From contig NZ_JANARS010000002.1 of NCBI RefSeq assembly GCF_024199985.1, forward strand, positions 1-64,000: a stretch of DNA of 64,000 bases, read 5' to 3'. Under the pieces are notes generated by a model. That model was not told where the DNA came from and ran no database searches. It saw only the letters and a program-made list of their open reading frames with translations. This DNA comes from Nocardioides pinisoli. Lineage in GTDB: Bacteria; Actinomycetota; Actinomycetes; Propionibacteriales; Nocardioidaceae. Below, piece by piece: positions 7,070-15,636 of the stretch (within the stretch, counting starts at the first letter, position 1; each line of letters opens with the position of its first letter). The position numbers and the translations under genes were made by a program.

Positions 7070-8863
7070 TCAGAGGCTGTCGCGCAGGTCCTTCATCGCC
7101 TGCTTGAGCTCGCCCTGGTCACCGGAGTCGTCGAGCACCCGGATCGCGTTGGCCAGCTGGGCCTTCGCCGAGGCGCCGGCGTCCTTGCCGTCGAGCTCCT
7201 CCGCCTTCTCGAGGTGCTTGGACACCTTCGCCAGCGTCGCACCGGCGAGCTCGCCGGACCTGACGGCCTGGTCGAAGTAGGCGCCGGCGACGTTGAAGCT
7301 CGGCGTCCAGACGATCTGCTCCTGGTGCTGGGCGTTGAACTCGTCGAGCTGCACCTCACGAGCCGCGTCGAGCTCGTTGTCGCTCAGCAGGTCGCTGGTC
7401 TTCAGGCCGAAGGTGTCGAAGCCGCGCGCGAGCTCGCTGCCGTAGACCTGGCCGTTGTACCAGTAGGTCGACCAGAGCCCGCCGAGGTTGAGCCCGGTCG
7501 GGCTGGGGGTGTTGATCGGCCCGCGGTCGAAGTAGGCGATCTCGACGGGGTTGGCGGTGTCGCTGAAGTCGATCACCGACAGGCCGCCCTGATACCACGC
7601 CTGGACGAGGATGTCGCGACCCGGCACCGGCACCAGCGAGGAGTTGTGGGCCACGCAGTTCTCCTGCGTGGTCTGGGGGGCCGGCATCTTGTAGTAGCTC
7701 GCGAACTCCATCTGGTCGCCCTCGAGGTCGAACAGCGCGTCGGCGCCCCACTCGGGCTTGTCGGTCTCGCGGCAGCGGGCGCTCGTGCCGCCGCCCCACT
7801 CGTCGGTGAAGATCACCTTGGTGCCGTCGTTGTTGAACGACGCGGAGTGCCAGTAGGAGAAGTTGGGGTCGGAGACCGCGTCGAGCCGGACCGGGTTCAC
7901 CGGGTCCGAGGTGTCGAGCAGGATGCCGTTGCCCTGGCAGGCGCCGGCGACCAGCTCACGGGCCGGGAAGGCCGTGACGTCGTGGCAGGTGTTGGTGTTG
8001 GGCAGCGGGGAGTACGGCGTGCCGGCCGGGTGCAAGGTGCCGGGCGTGGTGTTCTGCAGCCCGTTGTAGGCACCGGTCGCGGGGTCGGTGAAGATCCGCG
8101 GCTGGCTCACGATGGCGGCGGTCTCGGGTGCGGCGAGCGGCACCTTGATGACGTCGATGCGCCACTGCGTCGGGTTGCCGGAGGTGACCGGCGCCGGGTT
8201 GTTGGGGTTGACGTTCTCGCAGCCGGCCAGCTCAGCCGCCGGGCGCACGCCGGACGTGCCGGAGTTGTAGATGTAGATGTTGGCCGGGTCGTCGGGGTCG
8301 CTCACGATCGTGTGCGTGTGGGACCCGCGACAGGTCTGCACGCCCGGCAGCTGCACCGGGTTGCTCTGGTCGCTGATGTCGAAGATGCGCACTCCGCGGA
8401 AGCGCTCCGGGTTGACGCTGCCGGGTGCCCCCTGGCTGCCGCAGTCGATGCGCCCGCGGGTCTCCTCGACCGACATGAACAGCAGGTCGCCGTAGACCGA
8501 CACGTCGCCCTGTCCGCCAGGACACACGAACGACGACGCCAGCGTCGGGTCGGTCGGGTCGGAGATGTCGTAGAACTGGAAGCCGTTGAAGTTGCCCACG
8601 ACCGCCGTGTCGCCGGCGAATGCCAGGTCGGAGTTCACGAAGCCGAAGTTGCCCGGCGCGGCGTCGAACGGCGCCACGCGCGGGTCGTTGTCGAGCAGCT
8701 CGATGTTGCTGCTCGCCTCGGACCACGGGATGTAGCCGGGGGCCAGGCCGATGCGCGTGTCGTCCTCGGCGGCGAACGCCACCGCCGGCAGGAGCCCGGC
8801 GGCCAGGACCATCACCCCCGCAGCGCCCACAACGGTCCGACTTCGACGGGGTTGACGAGACAT
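7070..8863 (-). CDS. Secreted LVIVD-repeat beta-propeller protein
   Basis: This encodes 597 aa with a signal peptide (RRSRTVVGAAGVMVLAAG, cleavage near AFA-AED). The body carries LVIVD-type repeats, recognisable from units such as GFQFYDISDPTDP, GVRIFDISDQSNP, GILLDTSDPVNP and GLSVIDFSDTANP. These repeats build an extracellular beta-propeller. Several paired cysteines suggest disulfides. The last 70 residues form a charged helical segment rich in Lys, Ala and Glu, similar in style to the FIMAH-like tail of the large protein at 32404. No catalytic residues are evident. The role is unknown but probably surface binding or scaffolding. Confidence 0.82.
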   Translation of the reverse strand: MSRQPRRSRTVVGAAGVMVLAAGLLPAVAFAAEDDTRIGLAPGYIPWSEASSNIELLDNDPRVAPFDAAPGNFGFVNSDLAFAGDTAVVGNFNGFQFYDISDPTDPTLASSFVCPGGQGDVSVYGDLLFMSVEETRGRIDCGSQGAPGSVNPERFRGVRIFDISDQSNPVQLPGVQTCRGSHTHTIVSDPDDPANIYIYNSGTSGVRPAAELAGCENVNPNNPAPVTSGNPTQWRIDVIKVPLAAPETAAIVSQPRIFTDPATGAYNGLQNTTPGTLHPAGTPYSPLPNTNTCHDVTAFPARELVAGACQGNGILLDTSDPVNPVRLDAVSDPNFSYWHSASFNNDGTKVIFTDEWGGGTSARCRETDKPEWGADALFDLEGDQMEFASYYKMPAPQTTQENCVAHNSSLVPVPGRDILVQAWYQGGLSVIDFSDTANPVEIAYFDRGPINTPSPTGLNLGGLWSTYWYNGQVYGSELARGFDTFGLKTSDLLSDNELDAAREVQLDEFNAQHQEQIVWTPSFNVAGAYFDQAVRSGELAGATLAKVSKHLEKAEELDGKDAGASAKAQLANAIRVLDDSGDQGELKQAMKDLRDSL

Positions 8864-9016
8864 CGCGGAGACCCTCCCATGCTCTGGTCGTCACGTGATG
8901 ATCGGTCCGGGAGGTCCGCGTCGTGGTCGACCTACTATGACGTGTCAACGTAGCGATGATCACACCGCGACCGCTAGACCCAAGATGGTGGCAACGCCGC
9001 CGTGAACGGAGACCGC

Positions 9017-9691
9017 ATGCCGACAGTCCGAGCCCGCCGTCCGGGCGGCACCGCCGCCGCGCTCGCAGTGCTGGTGCTCGCGCTCGCGGGGTGCACGTCC
9101 GAGTCCGAGCCCGAGGAGGAGGCGGCCGCGCCGGTGGTGCAGCTCGGCGCCCCGGGTGAGTCCAACACCACCCTGTCGCCCGAGGAAGCCGAGTCCATCG
9201 ACGACCCGGCCTACACCGACGCCGACGTCGCCTTCGTGCAGGGGATGATCCCGCACCACCAGCAGGCGCTGGAGATGACGGCTCTGGTCGGCGACCGCGC
9301 CGACGACCCCGACCTGAAGGCCATCGCGGAGCGGATCGAGGTCTCCCAGGTCGCCGAGATGGACCAGCTCGAGGGCTGGCTGACCGCCCGCGGCGAGAGC
9401 GTGTCGGGCATGCACGCCGGTCACGGCGACGGTGAGCACGGGATGCCCGGGATGCTCACCCCGCAGGAGATGGACCGGCTCGAGCGGGCCTCCGGCCCGC
9501 GCTTCGATCGGCTCTTCCTGCTGGGCATGATCCGTCACCACGAGGGCGCGGTGCTGATGGTGGAGTCGCTGCTGACCGAGGGTGAGGGCGGGCAGGAGTC
9601 CGAAGTCTTCCAGCTCGCCGGTCACATCGGCTCCGACCAGCAGGTGGAGATCGCGGCCATGAAGCGCAAGCTCGCCGAGCTCGCCGGCTGA
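9017..9691 (+). CDS. DUF305 lipoprotein
   Basis: This encodes 224 aa from ATG 9017, which has a GGAGA ribosome binding site; an upstream in-frame GTG at 9002 does not. A lipoprotein signal with lipobox ALAGC is followed by an acidic linker. Two copies of the DUF305 pattern follow: FVQGMIPHHQQALEMT and LFLLGMIRHHEGAVLM. The paired histidines and methionines, plus a His/Met-rich middle (MHAGHGDGEHGMPGM), suggest metal, perhaps copper, binding outside the membrane. DUF305 belongs to the ferritin-like helical bundles. Metal specificity is inferred. Confidence 0.85.
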   Translation: MPTVRARRPGGTAAALAVLVLALAGCTSESEPEEEAAAPVVQLGAPGESNTTLSPEEAESIDDPAYTDADVAFVQGMIPHHQQALEMTALVGDRADDPDLKAIAERIEVSQVAEMDQLEGWLTARGESVSGMHAGHGDGEHGMPGMLTPQEMDRLERASGPRFDRLFLLGMIRHHEGAVLMVESLLTEGEGGQESEVFQLAGHIGSDQQVEIAAMKRKLAELAG

Positions 9692-9732
9692 CAGGTCCGG
9701 GCTGGTCCGTCGGATCGGGCGGGTCAGGCGGG

Positions 9733-10323
9733 TCAGGCGCGCACCACGCGGCGTACGAGGTCGTCCCAGCCTGCCTCGATCCGCTCGAGGGTGATGTGCT
9801 CGGCGTTGACCTGCTGGTCCAGCACCACCATCTCCAACGGTGCGAGCAGCGCGGTGGCGAGCATCAGCAGGTCGCCGTGGACGCCGAGCTCTCCCAGGAG
9901 GTAGCGGACGTGCATGTTGGCGAACGACAGGGCGGCGGCCGATCGGGCTCCGGGGTGACCGGCGGCGGCGATGAGCTCGGCGTGGGTCAGGTTGGTCCGC
10001 AGGCGAGAGTGACCGAACGCGAGCAGCCGCTCGAGCGGCGGGGCGCCCGGCCCCAGGGGCGGCGGTCCTGAGATGACGCTCGCCTGCCACGCGGTCTCCG
10101 ACTCGTTGAGCACCGCGGCCATCAGGCCCTCGCGATTCTCGAAGCGCCGGAAGAGGGTGCCCTTGCCGACGCCGGCCTCAGCGGCGACGGTGTCCATCGT
10201 CACGCACCCGACCCCCTGGGTCCGGACGAGGCGCAGCGCCGCTGCGAGGATCGCCTCCCGGTTGCGCGCCGCGTCGGCCCGCTCCGGCGCGGGCTCGTCG
10301 GCCAGCGGCAGGAGGTGGGGCAC
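9733..10323 (-). CDS. TetR family transcriptional repressor
   Basis: This encodes 196 aa from GTG 10323. The helix-turn-helix lies at about residues 20-70 (AILAAALRLVRTQG, VTMDTVAAEAGVGKGTLFRRF). The C-terminal domain presumably binds a small ligand. It is divergent from an FMN reductase gene, and a palindrome in the 72-bp gap is the obvious operator. The pairing suggests a repressor relieved by an electrophile, quinone or similar toxic compound that the reductase handles. That is inferred from context. Confidence 0.85.
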   Translation of the reverse strand: MPHLLPLADEPAPERADAARNREAILAAALRLVRTQGVGCVTMDTVAAEAGVGKGTLFRRFENREGLMAAVLNESETAWQASVISGPPPLGPGAPPLERLLAFGHSRLRTNLTHAELIAAAGHPGARSAAALSFANMHVRYLLGELGVHGDLLMLATALLAPLEMVVLDQQVNAEHITLERIEAGWDDLVRRVVRA

Positions 10324-10335
10324 GACGCCAGCCTA
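10324..10335 (-). promoter_or_regulatory. Leaderless-type -10 promoter of the tetR gene
   Basis: On the minus strand TAGGCT (10335-10330) is followed by 6 nt and then the GTG start at 10323. No ribosome binding site is present. Confidence 0.55.
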
Positions 10336-10367
10336 GGTCGCGAGGAAGTGCGGTCGCACCGGAATAT

Positions 10368-10387
10368 AAGCGGACCGTGGTCCGTTT
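10368..10387. promoter_or_regulatory. Palindromic TetR operator between tetR and the FMN reductase gene
   Basis: The 20-bp element aagcggaccgtggtccgttt has perfect cggacc/ggtccg arms around a 2-bp centre, plus near-symmetric flanks. It lies 8 bp before the reductase ATG and covers its likely -10 region, so binding would block transcription. Confidence 0.7.
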
Positions 10388-10395
10388 AGCCGGGC

Positions 10396-10950
10396 ATGAC
10401 CACTCAGAAGCAGACCCGTGTCGCAGTCCTCCTCGGCTCCTACCGCGCCGGCTCGCTCAACCGCCGGATCGCCGAGCACCTGCGCGACCACGCCCCCGCA
10501 GGCGTGAGCGTCGACGTCGTCGAGGGCCTCGACGCGGTCCCGTTCTACAACGAGGAGATCGACGGCGACACCGCACCGGCGGCCGCCACCGCCCTCCGCG
10601 AGGCCGTCGCCGGCGCCGACCGCGTGCTGGCGGTGACGCCGGAGTACAACGGCACCATGCCGGCCGTCCTCAACAACGCCATCGACTGGCTGTCGCGGCC
10701 CTACGGCCGGGGCGCCATCGTCGGCAAGCCCTTCGCGGCCATCGGCGCCACCCCCACGCCCTACGGCGGCAAGTGGTCGCACGAGCACGCCCGCCACTCG
10801 GCCACCATCGCAGGCGCCGTCGTGGTGGAGGGCATCGTCGTCGACGAGCCCGCCCACGAGGGGGACCCGCTGGAGAACGAGGCCGCCGTGCAGCGCTTCC
10901 TCGGCGCGCTCGACGCCCTCGTCGCGCACGAGGTCGAGGCCGCGGCCTGA
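10396..10950 (+). CDS. NADPH-dependent FMN reductase family protein
   Basis: This encodes 184 aa with a flavodoxin-like fold. The FMN phosphate-binding loop LLGSYRAGSLNRR lies at residues 12-24, and the flavin-contacting TPEYNGTMPAVLNNAIDWL follows near residue 80. Family members reduce FMN, quinones, azo dyes or chromate with NAD(P)H. It is controlled by the adjacent TetR through the operator at 10368-10387, which suggests inducible detoxification. Confidence 0.88.
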   Translation: MTTQKQTRVAVLLGSYRAGSLNRRIAEHLRDHAPAGVSVDVVEGLDAVPFYNEEIDGDTAPAAATALREAVAGADRVLAVTPEYNGTMPAVLNNAIDWLSRPYGRGAIVGKPFAAIGATPTPYGGKWSHEHARHSATIAGAVVVEGIVVDEPAHEGDPLENEAAVQRFLGALDALVAHEVEAAA

Positions 10951-10974
10951 CCTGTCCGCCGGTCGAGCGGCGGG

Positions 10975-10987
10975 TAGGTTCGCCCAC
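10975..10987 (+). promoter_or_regulatory. Leaderless-type -10 promoter of the amidase gene
   Basis: TAGGTT at 10975-10980 is followed by 7 nt before the GTG at 10988. No ribosome binding site is visible. Confidence 0.55.
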
Positions 10988-12391
10988 GTGCTCCACGACC
11001 TGACCGCGCTCGAGCAGGGTGACGCCGTACGCCGCGGCGAGGTGTCCCCGCTCGAGCTGGTCGAGCACTACGCCGGCCGCGTCGACCGGGTGGGCGCCTT
11101 CGTCACGCCGACCCACGAAGCGGCGCTCGACCACGCGCGCTGGCTGACGGCGCGGCTCGCCGAGGAGGGCCGCCCCGCCGACGCCGGTCCGCTCTGGGGC
11201 GTCCCGACCGGGATCAAGGACCTGCACCCGACGGCGGGGGTCCGCACCACCTTCGGCTCGGCGGCGTACGACGACTTCGTGCCGGACGCCTCCGACGACC
11301 TGGTCTTGACCGTCGAGGCCGCCGGCATGCCGAGCCTGGGCAAGACCAACACGCCGGAGTTCGGCTCGCCCTGCTACACCGAGCCCGACGTCGCGCCGCC
11401 GGCCGTCACGCCGTGGGACACCTCGCGCACCGCCGGCGGCTCGTCCGGTGGCGCCGCGGCGGCGGTCGCCGCCGGGCTGCTCCCGGTCGCGCCCGGGTCC
11501 GACGGCGGCGGCTCCATCCGGATCCCGGCGTCCTGCTGCGGCCTCGTCGGCCTCAAGCCCACCCGTGGACGCATCAGCGCCGCCCCGATGTACGGCGACC
11601 CCACCGGGCTCGCCACCGCCGGCACGCTCGCTCGCACGGTCCGCGACGCGGCCGCGCTGCTCGACGTCCTGGCCGGCCGCCGCGTCGGCGACCCGTTCTG
11701 GGCGCCGGAGCCCGCGGGCAGCTTCCTCGACGCCTGCGACCGCGAGCCCGGACGGCTGCGCGTCGCCCGCTTCATCGCCCCCGTGATCGCCGAGGTGGAC
11801 GTGCACCCGTCCTCGGTCGCGGCGTGGGAGGACGCGTCCCGGCTGCTCGCGTCCCTCGGCCACGACGTCGAGGACGTGCCGGTGCCGATCCCGCGCGAGG
11901 CCGTCGCGGACTTCGAGACCTGCTGGTCGGTGCTCACCGCGCTCTCGCCGGCGCCGCCCGGCCGGGAGCACCAGCTCCGTCCCCTGACCCGCTGGCTGGG
12001 CGGCCTCGGCCGGGAGGTCAGCGGTCCCGACTTCGGGCTGGCCATCGTCCGGATGCGCCGACACGCCGCAGCCGCGCTGGCGGCCCTGGCGGCGTACGAC
12101 GTCGTCCTCACCCCGACCCTTGCGCGGCCCCCGGTCCTGGTCGGGGCCCTGCGCGACGACGCCGACCCGGCCCGCGACTTCGCCGAGCAGAAGGCGTTCA
12201 CGCCGTGGACCAGCGCCTGGAACGTCACCGGCATGCCGGCGGTGTCGCTGCCGCTCCACTGGACCGACGACGGGCTTCCTGTGGGCGTCATGCTCGCCGC
12301 CCGGCCGGCGGAGGAGGAGCTGCTGCTCTCCGTCGCCGCCCAGGTCGAGCAGGCGGCCCCGTGGGCCGACCGGCGCCCGCCCGGCTGGTGA
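10988..12391 (+). CDS. Amidase signature family enzyme
   Basis: This encodes 467 aa. All parts of the Ser-cisSer-Lys triad are visible: Lys in GVPTGIKDL (about residue 77), the glycine-rich GGSSGGAAAAVAAG, and GSDGGGSIRIPAS carrying the nucleophilic serine. Family members hydrolyse carboxamides or related C-N bonds, and some act as GatA. This one is not near gatB/gatC and is more likely a catabolic amidase. The GTG start is supported by the leaderless promoter. The substrate is unknown. Confidence 0.88.
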   Translation: MLHDLTALEQGDAVRRGEVSPLELVEHYAGRVDRVGAFVTPTHEAALDHARWLTARLAEEGRPADAGPLWGVPTGIKDLHPTAGVRTTFGSAAYDDFVPDASDDLVLTVEAAGMPSLGKTNTPEFGSPCYTEPDVAPPAVTPWDTSRTAGGSSGGAAAAVAAGLLPVAPGSDGGGSIRIPASCCGLVGLKPTRGRISAAPMYGDPTGLATAGTLARTVRDAAALLDVLAGRRVGDPFWAPEPAGSFLDACDREPGRLRVARFIAPVIAEVDVHPSSVAAWEDASRLLASLGHDVEDVPVPIPREAVADFETCWSVLTALSPAPPGREHQLRPLTRWLGGLGREVSGPDFGLAIVRMRRHAAAALAALAAYDVVLTPTLARPPVLVGALRDDADPARDFAEQKAFTPWTSAWNVTGMPAVSLPLHWTDDGLPVGVMLAARPAEEELLLSVAAQVEQAAPWADRRPPGW

Positions 12392-12404
12392 CGACGGAGC
12401 GCGG

Positions 12405-13013
12405 TCAGTCGCCGATCCCGCGCGCCTGCAGCGCGTCGCCGGACTCGTGCGCCCGGGCGACGACCCGGATCACGAAGGGGGACAGGTAGGCCCTGGGGTT
12501 GCGGTCGAGGCCCCGTGCGCGGGCCGCGTCACGCGTCTCGCGGGCGATCGCGATGGTGCCGGGCAGCGCGCCGATCGTCAGGGCGACGGTGAGCGCCACG
12601 CGGTCCGGGTCGACCCCGAGGACGCGCAGCGGGCGCGCCCACCGCGACAGCGCGTCGACCATCTCGTTGACCGACGTCGTCGCGGTCAGCGCGAGCGCGG
12701 CCAGCCCGAGGCTCAGCAGGTCGAGGAAGGTCTCGACCGCCTTCTCAGCGCCGTACCACCACCACTGGAAGACGCTCGCGACCACCGCGACGAGCAGCAC
12801 CCCGCGGGCCGCGCGCCACACCGAGCGCAGCGGCACCCGGGCGAGCGCTGCCAGCAGCAGCGTCACCGCCAGGAAGACGGGGGCGGCGCGGACGTCGCGG
12901 ACCAGCACGATCGCCAGGCTGAGCAGGGCCAGGCCGAGCACCTTGGCGCCGACGGGGAGCCGGTGGAGGACGGTGTCGCCGGGCTGGTGCAGCCCGGCCA
13001 TCAGGTCGCTCAT
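12405..13013 (-). CDS. bioN: Biotin ECF transporter transmembrane T component
   Basis: This encodes 202 aa from the ATG at 13013, whose start overlaps the stop of bioM by 4 nt. It has several membrane helices and the conserved ARxRG-type coupling motif (ETRDAARARGLDRN) that contacts the ATPase; a second Ala-Arg-Gly motif lies near the end (ALQARGIGD). It forms the transmembrane core with BioM and BioY for energised biotin uptake. A longer in-frame extension upstream is ignored because it reads through the bioM coding region. Confidence 0.88.
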   Translation of the reverse strand: MSDLMAGLHQPGDTVLHRLPVGAKVLGLALLSLAIVLVRDVRAAPVFLAVTLLLAALARVPLRSVWRAARGVLLVAVVASVFQWWWYGAEKAVETFLDLLSLGLAALALTATTSVNEMVDALSRWARPLRVLGVDPDRVALTVALTIGALPGTIAIARETRDAARARGLDRNPRAYLSPFVIRVVARAHESGDALQARGIGD

Positions 13014-13708
13014 CGGTCGACGAGCCCGGTGTAGTGGGCGATCGAGTCGGCGGGCGTCCCGTCGGCGACGACCCGCGCGTCGTCCACCACGATCACCCGG
13101 TCGCACCGGGCCGCGAGGTCGAGATCGTGGGTGACGAGCACGAGCTGCTGCTCGAGCCCGAGCAGGGTGTCGCCGACGCGACGGGTGTTGGCCCGGTCGA
13201 GCAACGTCGTCGGCTCGTCGGCGACCACGATCGCGGGCTCGAGCGCGAGCACGCCCGACAGCGCCAGCAGCTGGCGCTGGCCACCGGAGAGCGAGTGCAC
13301 CGAGTCGTGCGCGTGGTCGGCCAGGCCGTTGGCGGCCAGCACCGCCAGCGCCCGCTCGCGCCGGGTCGCGCCGTCCTTGACGGTCCGGCGCAGGGACAGC
13401 TCGATGTCCTCGACGCAGGTCGGCATGACGAGCTGCGCGGCCGGGTCGGTGAAGCAGAAGCCCACCAGCCGACGTACGGCGGCGCCGTCGCGCACGACGT
13501 CGCGGTCCTCCACCGTCACGCGGCCGGACGAGGGCCGGACCAGGCCGTTGAGGAGCCGGGCGAGGGTCGACTTGCCCGACCCGTTGGCGCCGATGACGCC
13601 GATGCGGCGCTCGGTGAGGGTCAGCGTCGTGGGTGCGAGGATCTCGCGCTCGCCGCGGCCGGGCAGCGGGACCCGGACCGCGGCGGCGTCGAGCTCGATG
13701 GTGGGCAA
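13010..13708 (-). CDS. bioM: Biotin ECF transporter ATP-binding protein
   Basis: This encodes 232 aa. Walker A is GANGSGKST (about residue 40), the ABC signature is LSGGQRQ, and Walker B is IVVADEPTT. The gene sits between bioY (7-nt gap) and bioN (4-nt overlap), so the three form one operon. The ATPase drives the T component, which couples to the biotin-binding BioY subunit. Confidence 0.9.
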   Translation of the reverse strand: MPTIELDAAAVRVPLPGRGEREILAPTTLTLTERRIGVIGANGSGKSTLARLLNGLVRPSSGRVTVEDRDVVRDGAAVRRLVGFCFTDPAAQLVMPTCVEDIELSLRRTVKDGATRRERALAVLAANGLADHAHDSVHSLSGGQRQLLALSGVLALEPAIVVADEPTTLLDRANTRRVGDTLLGLEQQLVLVTHDLDLAARCDRVIVVDDARVVADGTPADSIAHYTGLVDR

Positions 13709-13715
13709 GGAGGCG

Positions 13716-14321
13716 TCAGTCGCGGTGCAGCAGCTGCGGGAAGGCGCGGTGCACCTCGGCCGCGATCATCGCCACCAGCGACGTCTTGACCACGTCGCCG
13801 ATCCAGAAGGGCATGTCCCACGCCGCGGCCTGGCGGAACGAGACGTCGAAGTGGAGCATCATCCCGACGATCCCGAGCAGGTGGATGACGAAGATGCTCG
13901 CGGTGATCGAGCACGCGAAGACCACCAAGGCGCGCGTCCGCCGCTCGCCGGCGACGTACTTCACGAGGAACCCGCCGAGGGCCGCCGCGAGGGGGAAGGC
14001 GAGCAGGTAGCCGCCGCTCGGGCCGGCGAAGACGCCGATGCCCGAGGAGTGCTCGGCGAAGACCGGCAGGCCGACGGCGCCGAGGGCGAGGTAGAGGGTG
14101 ACGGCGGAGAAACCGCGCAGCGGGCCGAGGATGCAGCCGGCCAGCATGACGGTCAGGGTCTGCAGGGTGATCGGGACACCGGCGCTGCCGACGGGGATCG
14201 CGCCGACGTAGGCGCTGGCACTGATCAGGGCGGCGAAGGCGGCGACCAGCGCGACGTCGCGAGCAGGGGATGCGGAGCCCGACGTGACAGGCGTGGTCTC
14301 GGGCTTGAGGGTGGCTGACAT
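13716..14321 (-). CDS. bioY: Biotin transporter substrate-binding subunit
   Basis: This encodes 201 aa with about six hydrophobic segments. Typical BioY sequence is present: VPITLQTLTVMLAGCILGPLRG early in the protein and the glycine-rich GPSGGYLLAFPLAA. BioY binds biotin with high affinity and works with BioMN. It is the first gene of the operon and is divergent from the bioQ-type repressor gene. The palindrome at 14352-14370 lies 30 bp upstream. Confidence 0.93.
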   Translation of the reverse strand: MSATLKPETTPVTSGSASPARDVALVAAFAALISASAYVGAIPVGSAGVPITLQTLTVMLAGCILGPLRGFSAVTLYLALGAVGLPVFAEHSSGIGVFAGPSGGYLLAFPLAAALGGFLVKYVAGERRTRALVVFACSITASIFVIHLLGIVGMMLHFDVSFRQAAAWDMPFWIGDVVKTSLVAMIAAEVHRAFPQLLHRD

Positions 14322-14348
14322 CGGGATCCTTGCTGAGGAGCGCTGCGG

Positions 14349-14376
14349 TTGACCTGAACGGTGTTCAGGTTAGGGT
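14349..14376 (+). promoter_or_regulatory. bioQ promoter with BioQ-type operator
   Basis: A perfect inverted repeat, acctgaac-ggt-gttcaggt, spans 14352-14370. It lies between a TTGACC -35 (14349-14354) and a TAGGGT -10 (14371-14376), 16 bp apart. TGAAC-N3-GTTCA matches the known BioQ box type of mycobacteria and corynebacteria. The site sits between bioY and bioQ, so it can control both directions. Confidence 0.78.
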
Positions 14377-14423
14377 GGTCCCGACGACCGCGTCAACGAC
14401 GTCCACGGACCGGAGGGGTGCGC

Positions 14424-14978
14424 GTGACCCACAGGCGCAGCGACGTGCTGGCCCACGCCGTCGCACTCCTCGACGCCCACGGGCTCGCCGCGCTCACCAT
14501 GCGGCGGCTCGGCGCGGAGCTCGAGGTGCAGCCGAGCGCGATCTACCACCACTTCCCGAGCAAGCAGGCGCTGCTCGCGGCCGTCGCCGACGAGATCCTG
14601 GCCCGCGGTGCGCGACCGCGGACGGCGTCGGATTGGCCCGACCGGCTGCGCGAGGTCTGCTCGGAGCTGCGCCACGCGATGCTCGCCTGCACCGACGGCG
14701 CCGACGTCGTCGCGACCGTGTGGGCCTTCGGCCTGGGTGCCGCCGCGCCGGTGGCCGAGATGGAGAAGGTCCTCACCGACGCGGAGGTGCCCGCGGAGCT
14801 CGTCGCCGTGGCGTCGCGCACCCTCGTGCACTACGTCTTCGGCCACGCCTTCGAGGAGCAGACCGCCCGCCAGGCCGTGGGCCTCGGCGCCGTGGAGCGC
14901 TCGCTCGACTCGCTGCCCGACTTCGACCTGGGGCTCGACCTGGTCATCGACGGGCTGAGGGCCCGGCTGACCACCTAG
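14424..14978 (+). CDS. bioQ: TetR family repressor of biotin uptake (BioQ-like)
   Basis: This encodes 184 aa from GTG 14424, which has a GGAGG ribosome binding site about 8 nt upstream. The helix-turn-helix is near residues 25-45 (TMRRLGAELEVQPSAIYHHF), and the C-terminal domain is of the TetR_C type. The divergent bioYMN operon and the TGAAC/GTTCA palindrome identify it as the likely BioQ. BioQ represses biotin synthesis and transport genes when biotin status is adequate. Its 3' end overlaps the convergent pentapeptide gene by 4 nt. Confidence 0.8.
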   Translation: MTHRRSDVLAHAVALLDAHGLAALTMRRLGAELEVQPSAIYHHFPSKQALLAAVADEILARGARPRTASDWPDRLREVCSELRHAMLACTDGADVVATVWAFGLGAAAPVAEMEKVLTDAEVPAELVAVASRTLVHYVFGHAFEEQTARQAVGLGAVERSLDSLPDFDLGLDLVIDGLRARLTT

Positions 14979-15583
14979 GCCGACGTGTCGACGTCCGCGC
15001 CCTGGAGCTCGGCGAGCAGCACGGCCCCGGCGAGGTCGAGCCGCGTCCGCCGCAGCTCGGCGGCCGCCAGGTCGACGCCGTCGAGGCTCGCCCCGCGGAG
15101 GTCGGTGCGGTCCAGCTTCGCCTGCCGCAGCACGGCCCGGTCCAGCCGGGCCCGGGCCAGCGAGGTCAGCGTGAGGTCCGACATCGACAGGTCGGCCTCC
15201 CGCAGGTCGACGCCGGCGAGGTCGAGGCGGGAGAGGTTGGCACCGCGGATCGTCACGCCGAGCCACGACCCGCCGACGACCGTCAGCGGTCGCAGCGTGC
15301 ACTCGGCGAAGACCGACCCGACGAGCTTGCACCCGTCGAGCGTCGCGTCGAAGAACGACGTACGCCGGAAGTCGCACCCGACGAACGCCGTCGCCGTGTG
15401 GGTCGACGCGTTGAAGCGGCCGCCGTGAAAGGTGCAGCGCTCGAACGTGGCGCCGGACGAGGTGGTCTCGGAGAGGTCGACGTCGGTGAAGGTGCACCCG
15501 ACGAAGCGCGCCGCGCCGAGGTCGTCGCCGTACCAGTCCTCGCCGCGGACGTGCTGGCCGGTGGCTGCGCGGGGCTCGGTCAC
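14975..15583 (-). CDS. Pentapeptide-repeat protein
   Basis: This encodes 202 aa from GTG 15583. It consists largely of A(D/N)LxX pentapeptide repeats, clearest in the second half (ANLSRLDLAGVDLREADLSMSD, split here by eye). These build a right-handed quadrilateral beta-helix. Some relatives mimic DNA and protect gyrase from quinolones (MfpA, Qnr), but most have unknown roles, and nothing here proves a gyrase function. An alternative GTG at 15592 adds three residues; the promoter spacing favours 15583. Confidence 0.85.
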   Translation of the reverse strand: MTEPRAATGQHVRGEDWYGDDLGAARFVGCTFTDVDLSETTSSGATFERCTFHGGRFNASTHTATAFVGCDFRRTSFFDATLDGCKLVGSVFAECTLRPLTVVGGSWLGVTIRGANLSRLDLAGVDLREADLSMSDLTLTSLARARLDRAVLRQAKLDRTDLRGASLDGVDLAAAELRRTRLDLAGAVLLAELQGADVDTSA

Positions 15584-15596
15584 GGCGGCCACCGTA
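15584..15596 (-). promoter_or_regulatory. Leaderless-type -10 promoter of the pentapeptide gene
   Basis: On the minus strand TACGGT (15596-15591) precedes the GTG at 15583 by 7 nt. Confidence 0.5.
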
Positions 15597-15623
15597 GCCG
15601 TGGGACCCGCGGGGCGGGGCGGA

Positions 15624-15636
15624 TAGGGTCGTCCCC
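15624..15636 (+). promoter_or_regulatory. Leaderless-type -10 promoter of the sulfotransferase-like gene
   Basis: TAGGGT (15624-15629) precedes the GTG at 15637 by 7 nt, with no ribosome binding site. Confidence 0.55.

Noticed and set aside
8943..8948. A TTGACA -35 on the minus strand upstream of the LVIVD-repeat gene.
   Set aside because: No acceptable -10 lies 16-18 nt downstream on that strand, so it was not called a promoter.
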